DNA of 64,000 nucleotides from Raphanus sativus (lineage: Eukaryota; Streptophyta; Magnoliopsida; Brassicales; Brassicaceae). The notes under the pieces are model-generated. The model ran no database searches. It had not been told where the DNA came from and saw nothing but the letters and a program-made list of their open reading frames with translations. Shown piece by piece: positions 1 to 14,100 of this stretch; within the stretch, counting starts at the first letter, position 1; each line of letters starts with the position of its first letter. The translations under genes and the position numbers were made by a program. The stretch is taken from positions 35,191,288-35,255,287 of the forward strand of contig NC_079519.1 of assembly GCF_000801105.2 (NCBI RefSeq), in the 5' to 3' direction.

Positions 1-3000
1 TCACTGAGTTTGTTGAGATGGTTTTATTTGGCTGAAGTGTTGTTGTAACCAAGGGGCTTGTTCTGCTTGCCTGAGTTTGCTCTTTCTGTACACCAACCGG
101 CTTGGAAGAGGAGGTAACTGCCACTCCCACACTTGGATTTTGTGGCATTACAGTAGCTGTATTAGCTCTCTGTGTGGGAGCCAACCTTGAAGACGCAAAG
201 CTAGCAGGAACTGAAATATTCTGGACTGTAGGCCCTTTGGAGAAAGGAGCCATATGCGAAAGCTTATTAAAAGATGACGAAGATCCAGCCACTTGAGTTT
301 TAGTATTAGCAGCCGTAGCCGCAGGAGAAACACTCCTTACTGGTGCTGATAGCATACTTGCTGGACGAGGCGAAGATGCTGCAGAGGCAGTTTTTACAGG
401 CGCAGTTTTTGGTGATGATATGATACCTGATGGACGGGGCAAAGAGACTGCATGACCGGTTTTTACAAGATCCGCCTTTGGCGCTGATATAACACCTGAT
501 GGCCGTGGCAAAACAGCTGTCGAAGTGGTTTTAACAGGCTCAGCCTTTGATGCTGATGTAGTACCTAATGGACGAGGGAAAGAGGCTGCCGCTGCGGATT
601 TCACAGGCTCGGCATTCAGAGTTGATGACATACCTGATGGACGAGGCAAAGAAGCTGCCGAAGCGGTTTTTACAGGCTCAGCATTCATTACTGATGATAT
701 ACCGGAGGGACGAGGCAAAGAGGCTTGGGAGGATTTAACCTTTGGCACTAACGCAGGAGCAGCATTCTTTCCTGGTTCAACCTTTGGCACTGATGCAGCA
801 GTTCCCAGGCCAGACATACAGGCTGCAGTAGCTACTGAATTAGCTGTTACCATTAGTTCTGCTCTCAAAGTGGACGTTGGTTTCCTTGCGGCGACTCGAG
901 CTTTTGCAGTTTGAACGGATGTTTCTGCCCGGGGAATTGCTTGAACTACTGGCTTAGCCTGTTGTTGACCTTGCAATGAACTACCGCTGTTGGCACCATT
1001 GCCTTGTGCTCCCGTGATGCTACCGGATGTAAGCACTGGAGGTATACCTAAACAAACACAGTCAAATCAACAAATCTAACTGATATAAGCTTTGGGACTT
1101 CAATATTTTTAATAGACTAACTTATAAATATTATGATACGCTGGGAAGGATCTTCTGTTACTCATACCTACTGCAACCTTTTTTGAGGGCACTCGATTTC
1201 CCACTGCCAAAGATAATGCACGATTAGCAGCTTCTGTTCGCTGTTGGTATGATTGAGTAGAAGAGTTTGAAATATCGAGCCTTCTCCTTATAGATCCCCA
1301 CCGCTGCAAATGAAAAATATTAGTTTGTTACCACCACCCCATGGAAAGAAATATGCTAAATGAAAAGCATCACATATGCGCATCCAAAGTTTTCCCCATA
1401 AACCTTTCTTCACACTAATTACAGGGGTATACATTGAGCCATCATAAATAATCTGACAAGAAAAAAATCACAAAAATGGTGACCAGATAGGATTATTGCC
1501 CAAAGCGGCAGCCTTCTATGCTTGAGAATCGATTTTAATATATCATTTAGAGATCCGTTGCCGGAATTTGACCTCAACAGCCACCTTCTATGCTTGTCAA
1601 GAGATCTAAATCATATCATTTAGAGGTGCATAAGCAAGTAGTAACAGAACAGGGCACTAGTTGCAAAAAGACAAAGGATGGACGGCAATATGGTCAACAA
1701 AGTAAACCGTCATACGCATACTCCTATTAACTACCAATGGCTCTAAGCGTGATGGATCATGCATATGCCACGTACAAATAGACAGGAAATGATGCATAAA
1801 CTACGCAGAAACGCTTATGCCTGCTGATACGAGAGGATGCACATTGTACATGAAGATTATTCAATTATATGAAACAATGTCAGCCAAATAAAATGATGAC
1901 CTGCGAAAGTTGTGAGACAGTTATCTCTCCCTCATATTCTTCCTTAGAAATAAGGGCCCAGCTGCCTTCACCATGTCGGTTCACAGCAGCGATCAGCTCC
2001 TGATCCTCCTCAGCAGACCATTTTTTTCTTTTCTTGCGAGGACCCATGTTACTGGCTAACGCATTTCCATTATGTCCCTCAGCTGCTTTCTGAAGAGAGA
2101 TTGGAAAGGTGATATTCATCCCTCTTGACGACCAATACGAGTCTGATGGTTCTTGGGGCCTTCTTTGCAGGCCATAAGGAATGTTAATGGTCAAGGGAGC
2201 CTCACAGATTGAGTCTTCAGGAATGTCGGAGTCAATTGGCACATAGGAAGCAGCAATCACCTAAACAAAGGAGAGAAAAAACAGGAAACTTAATAATTGG
2301 ATCATTAGGAACTTAGAATAAGCAGACATCAATCAATATCCAAGAATAGTATCCACAACTTAATTATAAGGAAGACTGCATGGTAATATTAAGACCAATA
2401 ACTAAGATCTTTAATCATACATACTCCACCAATATTTTTGGTATTTAACACGATAGAAAGAACAGTACTGATTAGGGTAAGGAGAAAACTAGAGAAAGGC
2501 GAATCAATACAAAAGGAAGAATCCAAATTAACACATAACTTTTCTACTATGCTTCATGACCTCATCAAATAGCGAAACCCAAAGATGTAACAAAAGGAAA
2601 ATGCAATCATAGTCTGCCCGTTCGTAGATACGAATGTGTTAATTTCAGTAAAAGTTCGACCAAACAATTGCTAAAATATCCCCTACAGAATCAACCACCT
2701 ATATGAATGTAGAAAATAATGAACAATACAGAAGAATGGATGCAAGGAAAAACAGCAGTTATAATGCAAAAGTAGAGAGAGAGGAAACTGAAGAGGAAAG
2801 AAGAAGAAAATGAATGTCCTTAAACTTACTTTAACATGCGCAACAGCCTCGGAGACTGCATCAACGCTGACAGGAGGGGAAGCTTCCAATTCAAACTCCA
2901 TGTCACTATCATCATCCTGCACAGGTAAGATAAGACTCATCAGATGCTAATTATTGCTTAGCCACTCATCATCAGATGCTAATAACAAAAGTTCAAGATA

Positions 3001-3482
3001 GTACAGTGACATAAAACACTAGTAATGCAATAGAAATGTGACAACTTTGACGCCAAACTGAGTTCCATATCTAATCCTAATGGTAGAATATAAGGCAAAA
3101 GAAAAGCCATATACTAATACAGACCTGAAGGAGAGGAGCAGCACTATCGTCGTCCATGGGGAGGAGAGAATCTCGATAAGCAAGGTGACGCCATAGCAGC
3201 TGGTATTCTCTAGCGCTGGTGATCCCAGTACTAGTCTTCTTCACCAGCTCGTTCCAGTCCATCTTCAGCTCAGCGTAGTACGCCATCTCCTGAAGCAGCT
3301 TCAGTATCGTCGTCGTGTCATATCTTTTGCAACAATAAAAGAAAAAAAAAATTAAGTCAAGTCAACAACAAGAGAAGAGAAGAGAAGAGAAGAGAAGAGA
3401 GAGACCTTTGAAGAAGAGTGGCGATGTCTCCTTCGCTGATGAACTCTTTCCTCTTCTTATTACTGCTGCTGCTATCCACCAT
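1..3482 (-). CDS. MYB/SANT-like DNA-binding protein (At1g58220-like), 3' part outside window
   Basis: Spliced minus-strand gene. Exons read as 3482-3406, 3323-3125, 2916-2830, 2260-1901, 1303-1168 and 1047-<1; all joins have GT/AG sites and keep phase. The ATG at 3482 lies just downstream of a GA-rich leader. Residues about 194-201 form a basic PRKKRKK-type cluster (possible nuclear signal). A single MYB/SANT repeat starts at Trp202 (WSAEEDQELI...GSWALI) and ends after the exon 4/5 junction with QRWGSIRRR. The last exon encodes a long Ser/Pro/Ala/Lys-rich tail with a 23-residue tandem repeat (about residues 396-533). Proteins with this kind of single telobox/MYB-like domain are usually nuclear DNA-binding factors; the target is unknown. 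It lies next to SABRE in the same orientation, which fits At1g58220 (recalled, not searched). The stop codon is not in the window. Confidence 0.82.
308..721 (-). repeat. Coding tandem repeat, about six 69-bp (23-aa) units, in the MYB-like gene
   Basis: Read on the minus strand from 721, the units start at 721, 652, 583, 514, 445 and 376. Each has the core (S/V)LPRPSG, then a variable S-rich stretch, then AEPVK and a T/S/A-rich end. The first five are clear and the sixth is degenerate. All units are exactly 69 bp, so the frame is kept. The repeat is basic and proline-rich and probably disordered. Confidence 0.85.
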
Positions 3483-3488
3483 TTTTTT

Positions 3489-3514
3489 TCTCTCTCTCTC
3501 TCTCTCTCTCTCTC
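3489..3514 (-). repeat. (GA)n microsatellite in the MYB-like gene leader
   Basis: About 13 CT units on the plus strand (GA on the sense strand) sit 7 bp upstream of the ATG at 3482, so they lie in the 5' leader. GA-rich leaders are common in plant genes. A telobox-like AACCCTAAA lies further upstream near 3597. Confidence 0.85.
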
Positions 3515-5125
3515 GTGTTTGTGAGAAGAGCAATCACATGCTACGATGAGTTCGGAATCGAAATCTGTAATACGAAGTTTCAATTTCAGTGACGGAACCC
3601 TAAAATTCGGATTTGGGATTTGAGAGACGGCAGTGGAATGAATGTCCTTCTAGGGCTAGGAGTTGGTCCGACGAGACGGCGCGGAAAGGAAGGAAAGCGA
3701 TTCGATCGATCGGAGAGTGAAGAAGAAGCTCGAGACAGGAGAGTTAGTGGTGGCGCGTTTAATGCACGCGTACGCCTTGGGGTTTATGTTAGAACGGTTT
3801 GCAACTTGCAAGTCAGGCCTCTCGCTACTATATAAAAAAAAAAAATTGTTTAAAAAGTATTTTTATTTTATTTTTTTTTCCCCGGTGAGACCACCGCTAA
3901 GGAATTCTAGGGGTGCTTTATGAATTATCAATTATGGTAGATTATCGGCATTAATATGGTCTAATATAGGTTATAGAAATAATATTATCTTTGATAAGGT
4001 GATAATTATATATATCTCTATAATCAAATGTCTCCCAGAAGGCTTTTGATTCCTCGACTTCAAAACTTGGTGTCCAAGTTTATACGTTGGAAGCAAATGT
4101 TTCATTCTGTTCCTTTTGGTTCATGTTTAATTAACGGTATGGTCGTTATGCTTGATTTTATTAGCTAATTAAGAAGTCAATTGTATCACAACAGATTGGA
4201 GTTTGTTTCATTCATGTACAACAATGTATCACTTGATAGTGGGATCAGATTTTCGAGTTATTGAAAGTATCTAATTTTTCGATATCTAAAAATTACAGAT
4301 ATCTAATTTTTCGATTTATTTTATTTCAGAAAATATGGATATCCGAAAAATAAATAAATATTTATGGATATTAGGAATATTTGACTAATCAAATAATTTT
4401 AAAAGTTCTATAATAAATTTATTTTGTAAAATATTTATTTTGCATGGTATATAAGATAAAAATTAAAAGAAATATTGAATCTACATTTTTACTGTTTTTC
4501 TGTTCCGTTTTGACAAATTTCTAATTTTTCTATAAAAAAATGTTTATATCATCATTTAGAAGAAACAGTTTGCTATTATATATAGATAGTTTTTCAAACA
4601 AACGGTTTGCTATTATATATAGATAGTTTTTCAAAGAGATGTTTTATTCTGTAGTGCTATAGAATGAAATGAAATATTCATTCTACTTTTTCAATTTAAA
4701 AAGTAACTTTTTTGGTCAAAGTTAACTGGTATATTCATAAAATTCTAGTATCCTGTAAATTTAACATATTAAAGTTTTTACTTATTTGTGTCCTTTCTTC
4801 AACGAGGACGACAACTACACAACTATGAGCCATTTGCAATTGCACGAAGCTTTTTATACAAATTAGCTTACGGCTGTTTTGTAAACCTTGAAGAAACATA
4901 AAACATTAAACCTTTGTTTAAATTTCTTTTGCCAGTATACCAACGTCTGTACAATATCGATGATCTCTCTCTCTCTCTCCCTCAATATTCCTTTTCTTTT
5001 CATTCTCCTATTGCAGCCGAAAAAAATACAAAATTTACAAAGGACGATACCTCGAAACCTGAGAAGTCTGTACTTCCTCCCTCAGCCAAGGATAACGATT
5101 TTTTTATTGTCCAGTCAGAATGATT
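3515..5125. other. Intergenic: MYB-like gene promoter and SABRE 3' flank
   Basis: No coding sequence is supported. The left part is the upstream region of the minus-strand MYB-like gene. From about 3830 it becomes AT-rich. The right part (about 4880-5125) is the likely 3' UTR and downstream flank of SABRE. Short open frames here have no recognisable domain. Confidence 0.6.
4563..4636. repeat. Two-copy 37-bp tandem duplication
   Basis: 4563-4599 is repeated at 4600-4636 with one or two changes. Both contain TTTGCTATTATATATAGATA. It lies in AT-rich intergenic DNA and no function is suggested. Confidence 0.85.
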
Positions 5126-8100
5126 TTAATCTCGAAAATCCTCATACGGTGAAGTTCCGCTTGAATAGCCACTTTCAAATGCAGTGCCCTCTCTCGGAGA
5201 TGATGGAAGTGATTCTCTATGCTGGGAACTCGAACCTAAGAAGAAAAACACAAAATTATAATGCTGGGAAGTTTAACGAATAAGGGAAGATTCTTAGTTA
5301 TGACTAGGGGTGTCAAAATGGGTCATGACCCATGGGTTGATCCAACCCAAATTGACCCATTAACCCAAATGAATTGTTTATTTTTGATCCAATGGGTTGA
5401 TGGGTTAACAAGTTAATGGGTTAACAAGTTAATGGGTTAACAAGTTAAATGGATCTATTGGGTTGGGTCAACTCTGACCCATTTAGTTTTTAATTAAAAA
5501 AATGGTTAAAATCACAAAAACACATTTTCCCACAAAAACACATTTTCCCACAAAAATCGGAAAAACTTAATTTCCCGCCAAAATCGAAAATGCAATTTTT
5601 CATCAAAATCGTAAAAATAACAATTCCCCGCCAAAAATCGGAAAAACGCAATTTCTCTCAAAAACTAGCAAACGAAATTTCCCGTCAAAACCGGAAAAAC
5701 ACAATTTCCCGCCAAAACCGGAAAACACAATTTCCCATCAAAACTAGAAAAACACAATTTCCCGCCAAAACCGGAAAACGCAATTTCCCGCCAAAACCGG
5801 AAAACACAATTTCCTGTCAAAAGCAGAAAAACCCAATTTCCTGTCGAAACCGACAAACACAATTTCCCGCCAAAACCGAAAAAACACAATTTTCCACCAA
5901 AACCGGATAACGCAATTTCCCATAAAAATCGGAAAAACGCAATTTTCTGCAAAAACCGGAAAACACAATTTCCCGCCAAAACCGGAAAACGCAATTTTCC
6001 GTCAAATTCGAAAAACGAATTTCCCGCCAAAACCGGAAAACACAATTTCCCATCAAAATCGGAAAACGCAATTTCCCGCAAAAATCAGAAAACGCGATTT
6101 CCCGTCATAACCGGAAAACACAATTTTCCGCCAAAACCGGAAAACACAATTTTCCGCCAAAACCGGAAAACACGATTTCCTGTCAAAACTGGAAAACATG
6201 ATTTCCTGTCAAAACTGGAAAATGCAATTTCCCGCCAAAACCAGAAAACACAATTTCCCGTCAAAATCGAAAAAACGCAATTTCCCGCCAAAACCGGAAA
6301 ACGCAATTTTCCGGCAAAACCGGAAAACACAATTTCCCGCCAAAACCGTAAAAACGCAATTTCCCGCCAAGATCCAAAAATGCAATTTCCCGCAAAACCG
6401 GAAAACGTAATTTTCTGCAAAAACCGGAAAAATGCAATTTCCCGCCAAAATCGGAAAACCTATTTTTTGCCAAAATCGGAAAAACGTAATTTTCTGCCGA
6501 AACCGGAAAAACGCAATTTTCCTTAAAACCGGAAAAATAAAATTTTCAATTCGATCAACTTGGGCTTAACTTATGTCTCAATTCGATCAATTTGGTCTTG
6601 ACTTAAAAATGATTCTTTATAAAGATGTTGGGTTCATGGGTCATCCATTAATCCATCTGACCCATTTAATTTAATGGGTCATGGATCAACCCAATCCATT
6701 TAATAAATGAGTTGGATTGACCCATGACCCATTAATAATCAACCCATTTGGGTTATGGGTTGGGTTGACCCATTTGATCCATTTTGACACCCCTAGTTAT
6801 GACCAATGTTTACTGTTGCTCACCTCTTTGAGATCTTGGGCGAAATTTCTTAGTGTGGCGTTTGATGAGCCTCTTAGCTTTCGTTATGGTTAGTTGCCGA
6901 GCAAAAGGAGATAACTCTACATCACTGTCACTCCACTCCCCGTGGAAGTCATTCTCTGCTTCACCTCTCATAGTTCTCAAGACAAATGCTTTGGCCTTGC
7001 GCCTTTGCGTATTGAAGAGTCCTTTAATAGAAGTAACAAATCCATCACCTGCTCCATCGCTTTGACGCTTAAACCATGGGACCTGATTATCAGATTTCCC
7101 CGTGTGATCATTGTCGCTTAGATTAAGGTCATTGTCGGCAGATTCATGGTTGTTCTGAGATTTGTCTTTGAATTTCTTCCCCTGAAAAAATTCGAGTAGA
7201 AGAGTCATGTTAGCTTAACTTGTGCTCATAACCTTGAAGTGGATTCATTCCTGACCTGCATTCCTGTAACGGACTTCAATACTCCCCAAATGATGTGTTT
7301 CTTAACACGAGAAAAGAGTCTTCTCCAAGTACCAGTGAACTCAACACGGTGAAATGTATCCATCAACAACTTGAGGTCGTTTACAACAAATCTTGAGCCC
7401 TCGTAGGTCACTAGAAGCTCCACCTGAAGATGAAAAGATGTAAAAACCGATTAAAGCAACACAATTTCTGACCTTAGCTTACGACTAAAGATTTAGCCAA
7501 CACACCTGACTTATTCTAATGTTGTGAAACTCCATCATCTTTCTAGGCCTAGATTTCTTCTCCTCGTGTGACTTTCCAGCCTTCTTTTCTTCATGAGAAG
7601 AGCGGCCAGGCTTGACAGCTTTTGTCTCTTTGGGCTTCTGTTTAGAGCAATCCTCCTGTTGTTCCACGGAAGAAGCATGTAGAACGAGTTCACTACCTAG
7701 GGATTCTGCCATATTCTCTCCCACAGTCCTATCGAAAGAAGATGTTCTCAACTCCTGAGCTGAACCACCTGTACTACACCTTAGGCTCAGCGTATTCGAT
7801 TTCTGTAACAAAATGCAAGTAAAATCACTAAAAGGAAATACATTCAAGACTTTCAAGTGTGTGTAGACTAAGGTGAAAAGCCTACGTGAACAGAGTCAGC
7901 ATTGCTTTGAGACAGCGTTGTCGCAGAAGCAGAGAGCGATTCAGAACTCCTGCGAGACGCTTCAACAGTGGAGTGACTAGTTGTAGAAGAATCACCTGCT
8001 AGCCCTTTCTTTACACGCTTTGAGCCAGCTGTCGTGGAAATTTTCCAAACCTCCTGCAGGAGAGGAAGTTAACCAACAAACATCCAATACAAGCTTTAAC

Positions 8101-11100
8101 AATTATCAGGTTTATTCATTTGTAAACCTGTCGCCTTTGTGAATCCTGCTCTTCCTCTGGGAAGAAATACTCCCACATCATTCTGTACATCGTTTCTGTC
8201 AAATGGATCCTTAGGGGGTAAATCTCCACCTGCAAGATTCTCAGGTATTAGTAGACAAATTTTAAAACGCACACAATAAGCAGAGGAATAGTTCAACTAA
8301 AAGATATAAAACAGACTCATAATTTAAAATACACAAGCAAATCATTGAAAGAGAAAAAGATAATTACATGGAAAAGCTCAAGGGGATAGTGTCCATCTTT
8401 TGGTGCTCCTTGCTTTGCATCAACACGAAGCATGAATTTCCTGCAAATTAAAATTAAAGGTCACTTCTAATGAATTTCACTTGTCAGAACTCTGATACAA
8501 AGTTCGGGTGCCTTAACTCTCTTCGAACATATGTGGGAAGAGAGAGGAACCACAATTTCCAAAGTCAGAAGTCAGAACCAGCGTCAAATTAAATAAGTAT
8601 TGAAGTTTTAAGATGCGCAGTTCTATTAGCCCTATGCTTCCATAGTTCCATTGATCTATTTTAAGCCATCAAAACTTTTCCCAGTGCAACTAAGAAACCA
8701 TCATACAGAACTAAAATGCTTAGCAAAGTATGTGATATGATAAGCACCAAAAAAGAAACGTACCTTCCCCACTCGGTTGGAGGATTCCATGCTGATAAAA
8801 GCATATCCGACTTTGCATGAGGCAGACAGTTCCTCAAAACAAAGGACTTGGTCGTGAATCGAGCAACACCAATGTCCTTGTAGTCTCGATCAAAGTCATA
8901 AATCTGCATATATACATTCATTTAAATAAAATAGGTTAGGTCAGAAATGAACCAAGTAGATTGAGGAAAGATTCTAACAAAATTTCTCACCGACTCTCAT
9001 CATTCCACATTCTAAAGAGTGATAATGAATAATGAAACAGGCTATCCATAAACTTACCAGGTCATTTATCTCTGCTTCAGCAAAGGATTTACCGTCTACA
9101 AGCATGCTCCAAACAACCTTATTGATTTGCAAGGAAATGCACATAGCGTATGATGGACTTTTGTTCTTTTCTTTCTCCATCAGTCGCAGCTGTGCAGCCT
9201 TCTGCAGTGCCATTCTTAAAGATACAGAAGCAGCCTTTCTAGACTTCTGTGCAGATAAGAGCTCTTTCTTTAATCCTTGCACCTAAAACAAACAATGCAA
9301 CATCAAGTTTATATTGTCACAATGAAATAAATTTCACATAACTACTTTCAAGACTATCAAAAGAAAACAAAAAAAGGATGACGCTTAGGAAGAACTAAAT
9401 CTCTTTACTGAATAGTTGCATACTGTCACAAACAGAGTTTAATGGCTAAAACGGAGTTTCTTCCACTATCATCATAGTATAGCTTCTAAATAAACTTCTT
9501 TCTGTGGAATCTTACCAGTATGGATCTTCTGGTATTTATCATCCACAACGCACCTTCCCTTTCCATATGTGTGTCATCAATATTGTCAGAACAATAAGAC
9601 AATTTTCTAATATCATCAAGAAGCAACTTTCGTGCTCGCTCTTTCTCTTCAAGGTTGATTTTAGCAAGTTCTACCTCTTCAACTCCATATGGAACTACCT
9701 CATCAGCCTCCTCTTCAACATCTTCATCTTCAGTAGGACACTGGAGACTACTTTTCCGAGGCCTGGATTATCAAAAGGATTTCATTCTTAATGCTAGGGA
9801 ACTTCAAACAGGGCCAAACATGTACATGGAGATTTTCCCTAATCATTGGTGGATTGAAGTGGTATGGATTCTAAAAAGCACTTACGGAACTTACATTTAT
9901 TTCAAGCTAGTTACTGCAATAAACAAGAGAAAGTGACGATGTTGACATGAAATCTATGGGTTTCCCCTCTAATTTTATTCAGGTTTCAGTACTCACTTTG
10001 GAAGCCTTGCAAAGAGAAGATTAGTCAGAACATCCAGCATAACCTGGAATTGCCTGGAAGTCATCGTAGCGGTTATATCGTGTGAATTGAAAGTGAGCTC
10101 TTTTAGCGGTTTCACCTGCAAAAGCAGAAGAATTAGGTTCTGAAACGGAAGTTCAAACACTATACGGAAATTTCAACCTCCGAAAGAAAATACTAATAGA
10201 AATGGCGTTACCTTTAAATCAGGATTTCCACCTTTGTGTCTTGTATACCTTAAGAACATGTCACAAGGCATGAAGACTCTTTCAAGTAAAGCCCCGGTAC
10301 GTTTCACTTTTGGCGAGTTTCTGCGAATTTTTGGGAGCCACTGCAACCCAGCACCTGGATCAACATCAGTCGGAGCAACATGAGCCTGGACATGCTCTAA
10401 CATTACAGAAAATTCCATCCGAGTCCATGTCATTTCAGGACTACATTCTGGAACCTTGGCACTTCCAGTGCCAAGAGCCTGCTCAATTACTTCCACACCA
10501 ACACGCATAATGGAATTGAAAGATCGTGCTAGAACACGACCACTAACAGCAGCAAGCAGAAAGCGACCCTGTTATTCATCAAAGTGAGGTTTATCAGCCA
10601 GTAAGAAAACTCTTTTTCATCATGTCAGTTTTGTTGGTTAACTATATGCATCACACAGCTTGTCAGCTCTAATATATGCTACGAGAGAAGTTTGAATGCC
10701 AGCTAGATTAACCTAATAAGCAAAAAACTAACTGTTACAACGCTCTAAAGTAGGTAATGGTGCTAATTGTGCACTCTAACACGACAATAATTACTTACAT
10801 TAGCATCTTCTGAGTGAAGATTAAACTGTGGCTCAATCACATTCACCATGAAGTGACGAGTCCCATCTTCCTCAGATTCACTGGTCTCAGCATTACCTAG
10901 ATCGAGATCGAAATGTGAGTAAGTAAATAATGCATCTCTACTGAACCAGTAAGTTCTCTGAGAAATTTCAGTTCTTTGAGAAAAAGAAAAGGAAAAAAAA
11001 TCACAAACCAACGTTGTAAATTATTAAATTAAGACATACCAGCTCTGTCATATGATTTCTCAATTTTCACTGAGTGCGACGGTGATGAAAGGGGTCCTGC

Positions 11101-14100
11101 CATCTCCGTAGGCTGAGAAGGGAGGTTTCTACCAGGGCTCGCAGAAGATTTCAACGTTTCCCCTTGATGTGTTTCCGGAGAAGATTCCTCTTGACTCTCT
11201 TCAAGAATCTTTCTCTGTGTATACTGACGAGACGGAGAAGGTTTAGGTGGCTCAAATGCTTTCGATATTCCACCAACAAAAGACCACACAGCATCTCTGT
11301 TTGGAATGGTCCACAGGAGTTTGAGGCCATAAACAAAGACCCGTTGACAATTGTCAGCAATGACAACATTGTATCCATCATCATCACTAGGCTCTGATCG
11401 TATATGTTCATCACTCTCGCTTCCGTTCTCAAACTCAGACCTCACATACGTCATCTCCAGATTTCTTCTTCCAGCCTCTTGCCATGCTAATAGTCTTTCA
11501 GGATCAGCTTTTGGGGCCTGCCTTCTGATTGTAAAATAATCAGACGACAATAGAAACCCTTCATCGCGATGCTTCTCATTCCTCTTATGGTCCTTTCCAG
11601 AGGGTACTCTGTCTATCAAAGCATTTTGGGAGCTTTTTCTCAAAGCTGGAACGTGAGGATGCTCATCTTTGTTAATAAAAGCCTTAGGCACGTGAAGATC
11701 AAGACCTTGATATACAAGGTCAAGCACATCCCGCTTGCATTCAAATGTATATTTTTGCTTCCCGCGACTATAGCACAGTTCGTATTTTAGCTTTGACATG
11801 TTAAAACTCAATCCTCTGGCAGGATCGTCAGAGTCCCAGGGCATGTAATTTATCAGGGAAGGAGTGGCATCTACACGGAGCATAAATTCCGTCATCACCT
11901 TGTCTACAGATAAATTTCCTGATCTTACAGCTCTTGCGACACCAAACCTAGGCCATCTGGAGAAAGAACGTAACTTGTGAGGAGGATAGTAATTCAAACC
12001 CCAGAACTTAAGTATCCATGCCAAATCATGAGCTCCAAGATTCATTGTTGGTGTCTCAGGCTTGTCTTGCGAGCTGCAGAGAGATTCGGTGTCTGTTGGA
12101 TGCTCAGTACCTGAGGAAGACTGGTGAAACTTTTCAGGTCTAAGGGAGAAATTCCACCGAAGCGAGAGTGATGTGGATCTGAACGGATCAAAGACCTTCT
12201 CACGAGGCTTTCTTTCAGATGGAAAAGCATATAGGTAATGATTCAAAGAATCCCCGGACTCACATTCCCAGTCCATTGTGACTTCAAGATTAAACGCAGG
12301 GGCTTCAATAAATGCAGCTCCGGAGGTGCCGACTGGAATTTTTAAAGAGTGTCGGCTAATCAAACTCTCCAGACTGCTCACTTTTATCTTGAAGTCTTTA
12401 GCATTGACAAACACACGACCATCTGACTGCTGAAGTTCAATAGGACCAGTCACTATTTGAAGTTTATCAAGACTCTCATATGGATCCGTTGTAGCAAGAA
12501 CAGCCCACTTTGATTCAGAAAAAGATAAAGTGATATTGCCATGAACATAGTTTCTCATATCATCCCACCAAGGTAAGCTTCGTTCTTTTTTAACGGTAGG
12601 TAGAATACCTGGGCCCCTATGACTCAGATTAGCTCTCCGAAGAGCAACTGTGAAAGCATAGCTAATGTCTGCAAAAGCCGGTTCATATCCAACTCCAAAG
12701 GAAACTTGACCTTGCTCAAAGTGTATGCGAAGATCTGAGTAGGTCTTCATCGGTGGAGTTGTGCCAGTTGCTGACCGGAACATTCGCACTTTTCTCCATC
12801 TGCCTACAAATACGTCTTGGGAAATTTGTGGCTGAAAACACGTTGCCTAATTTAAAAGAAGAATAACAAGCAGTCAAAGAATCAGTAAATTGAGCTCATA
12901 ACCAGAAATCTGTGAGCAAAAATTATAACAAACCTTAATCACAAACGGAGGTAACAATTCATACATGTGACATGCGAAACGAAACGATAACAAGAAAATA
13001 ACTATACCTGCTGAGCCAGAACAATACGACCTTCACATTTGCCAGAAGTGCCAGAGAGAAGAGGAAGTGTGTAATTTCTTAGCTGAACTACCAAGCTTCC
13101 AGTTTTCAAGTCAACATTGCTTCCATATAACCGAGAAAAGGGTATGTCGTTTTCTTGACATATAGGATCTAGCTTCTTCAAGACTTCCATCAAACCAGCA
13201 TCACCACCATGAACTGCCGTCAAGCTTAAATCAAAATCTGTGGCACAAACAGAGAGAAGAGAAGTTCTAGCAGAACTTGGCTTAAAACCTGCCTGGAATT
13301 CTTCCGTACATGCACCTGAACCCTCTGAGGATGCTAAACCCTGGCATGCCTGATAATACGATCGAAACGACCGTTTATGAATCTCCTCCTTCACTTTGTT
13401 AATAGCTAAAGGATCCTGGACATCAATTTCAACCCCATCAAAAAGCATCTTCCTTTCATCGGTAGGATCACTTGTTTCAGCACCTTTAGGAGACTGAGTA
13501 GCTTTTTGGATAAAATCTTCAAGAAATTTCAATCTGACAGCCAACTCGCAGGCTTCCTTTTTCACCAGATGATAGTGTTCATCAAGCCAACCTTGAATTG
13601 GTTCTTCCTCAATATATGCGGTTAGCCTGCGTATGCAAAATCTTATGCGGCCAAATTTTGGGCTTGATTTCTTGTTCTTAGGCCTCGAGGTTTCTCTCTT
13701 TCCTGGAAACAGGTTTTTACCTTTCGCTACAGTTATAAGTTTCAAGGCTCGCAACATGTCTTCAATCGAATCATCTATGGCACGCAACTGTAATTTGTGT
13801 GGCATGCAAATGTGCACATCAAGCCCCTGTACTACCCAGTCCCAAGGAGCACTTGTCATAAGAGGGACTGCATCAGATACACTAGACGAGGTAGCAGGGA
13901 TTCTTGATATTTGCATTCTTGTAGTTTTCAACACTCGAGATCCATTAAAAGCAATTATAAGTCCCTCAAGAAGGACTCCTATACACGCATTCTCAGAAAA
14001 AATAGATTGCGCCTCCAATTTAACCTCTACCCCATCTCCTACCTCAGCTGATATCGTCAAAGTTTCCACATCAATAGCAAACATAGATTCCTTTTTCTTC

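Noticed and set aside
5590..6473. Several long open frames on both strands (60-138 aa)
   Set aside because: All are periodic translations of the ~26-bp minisatellite inside the hAT-type element; no start context, domain or splice support.
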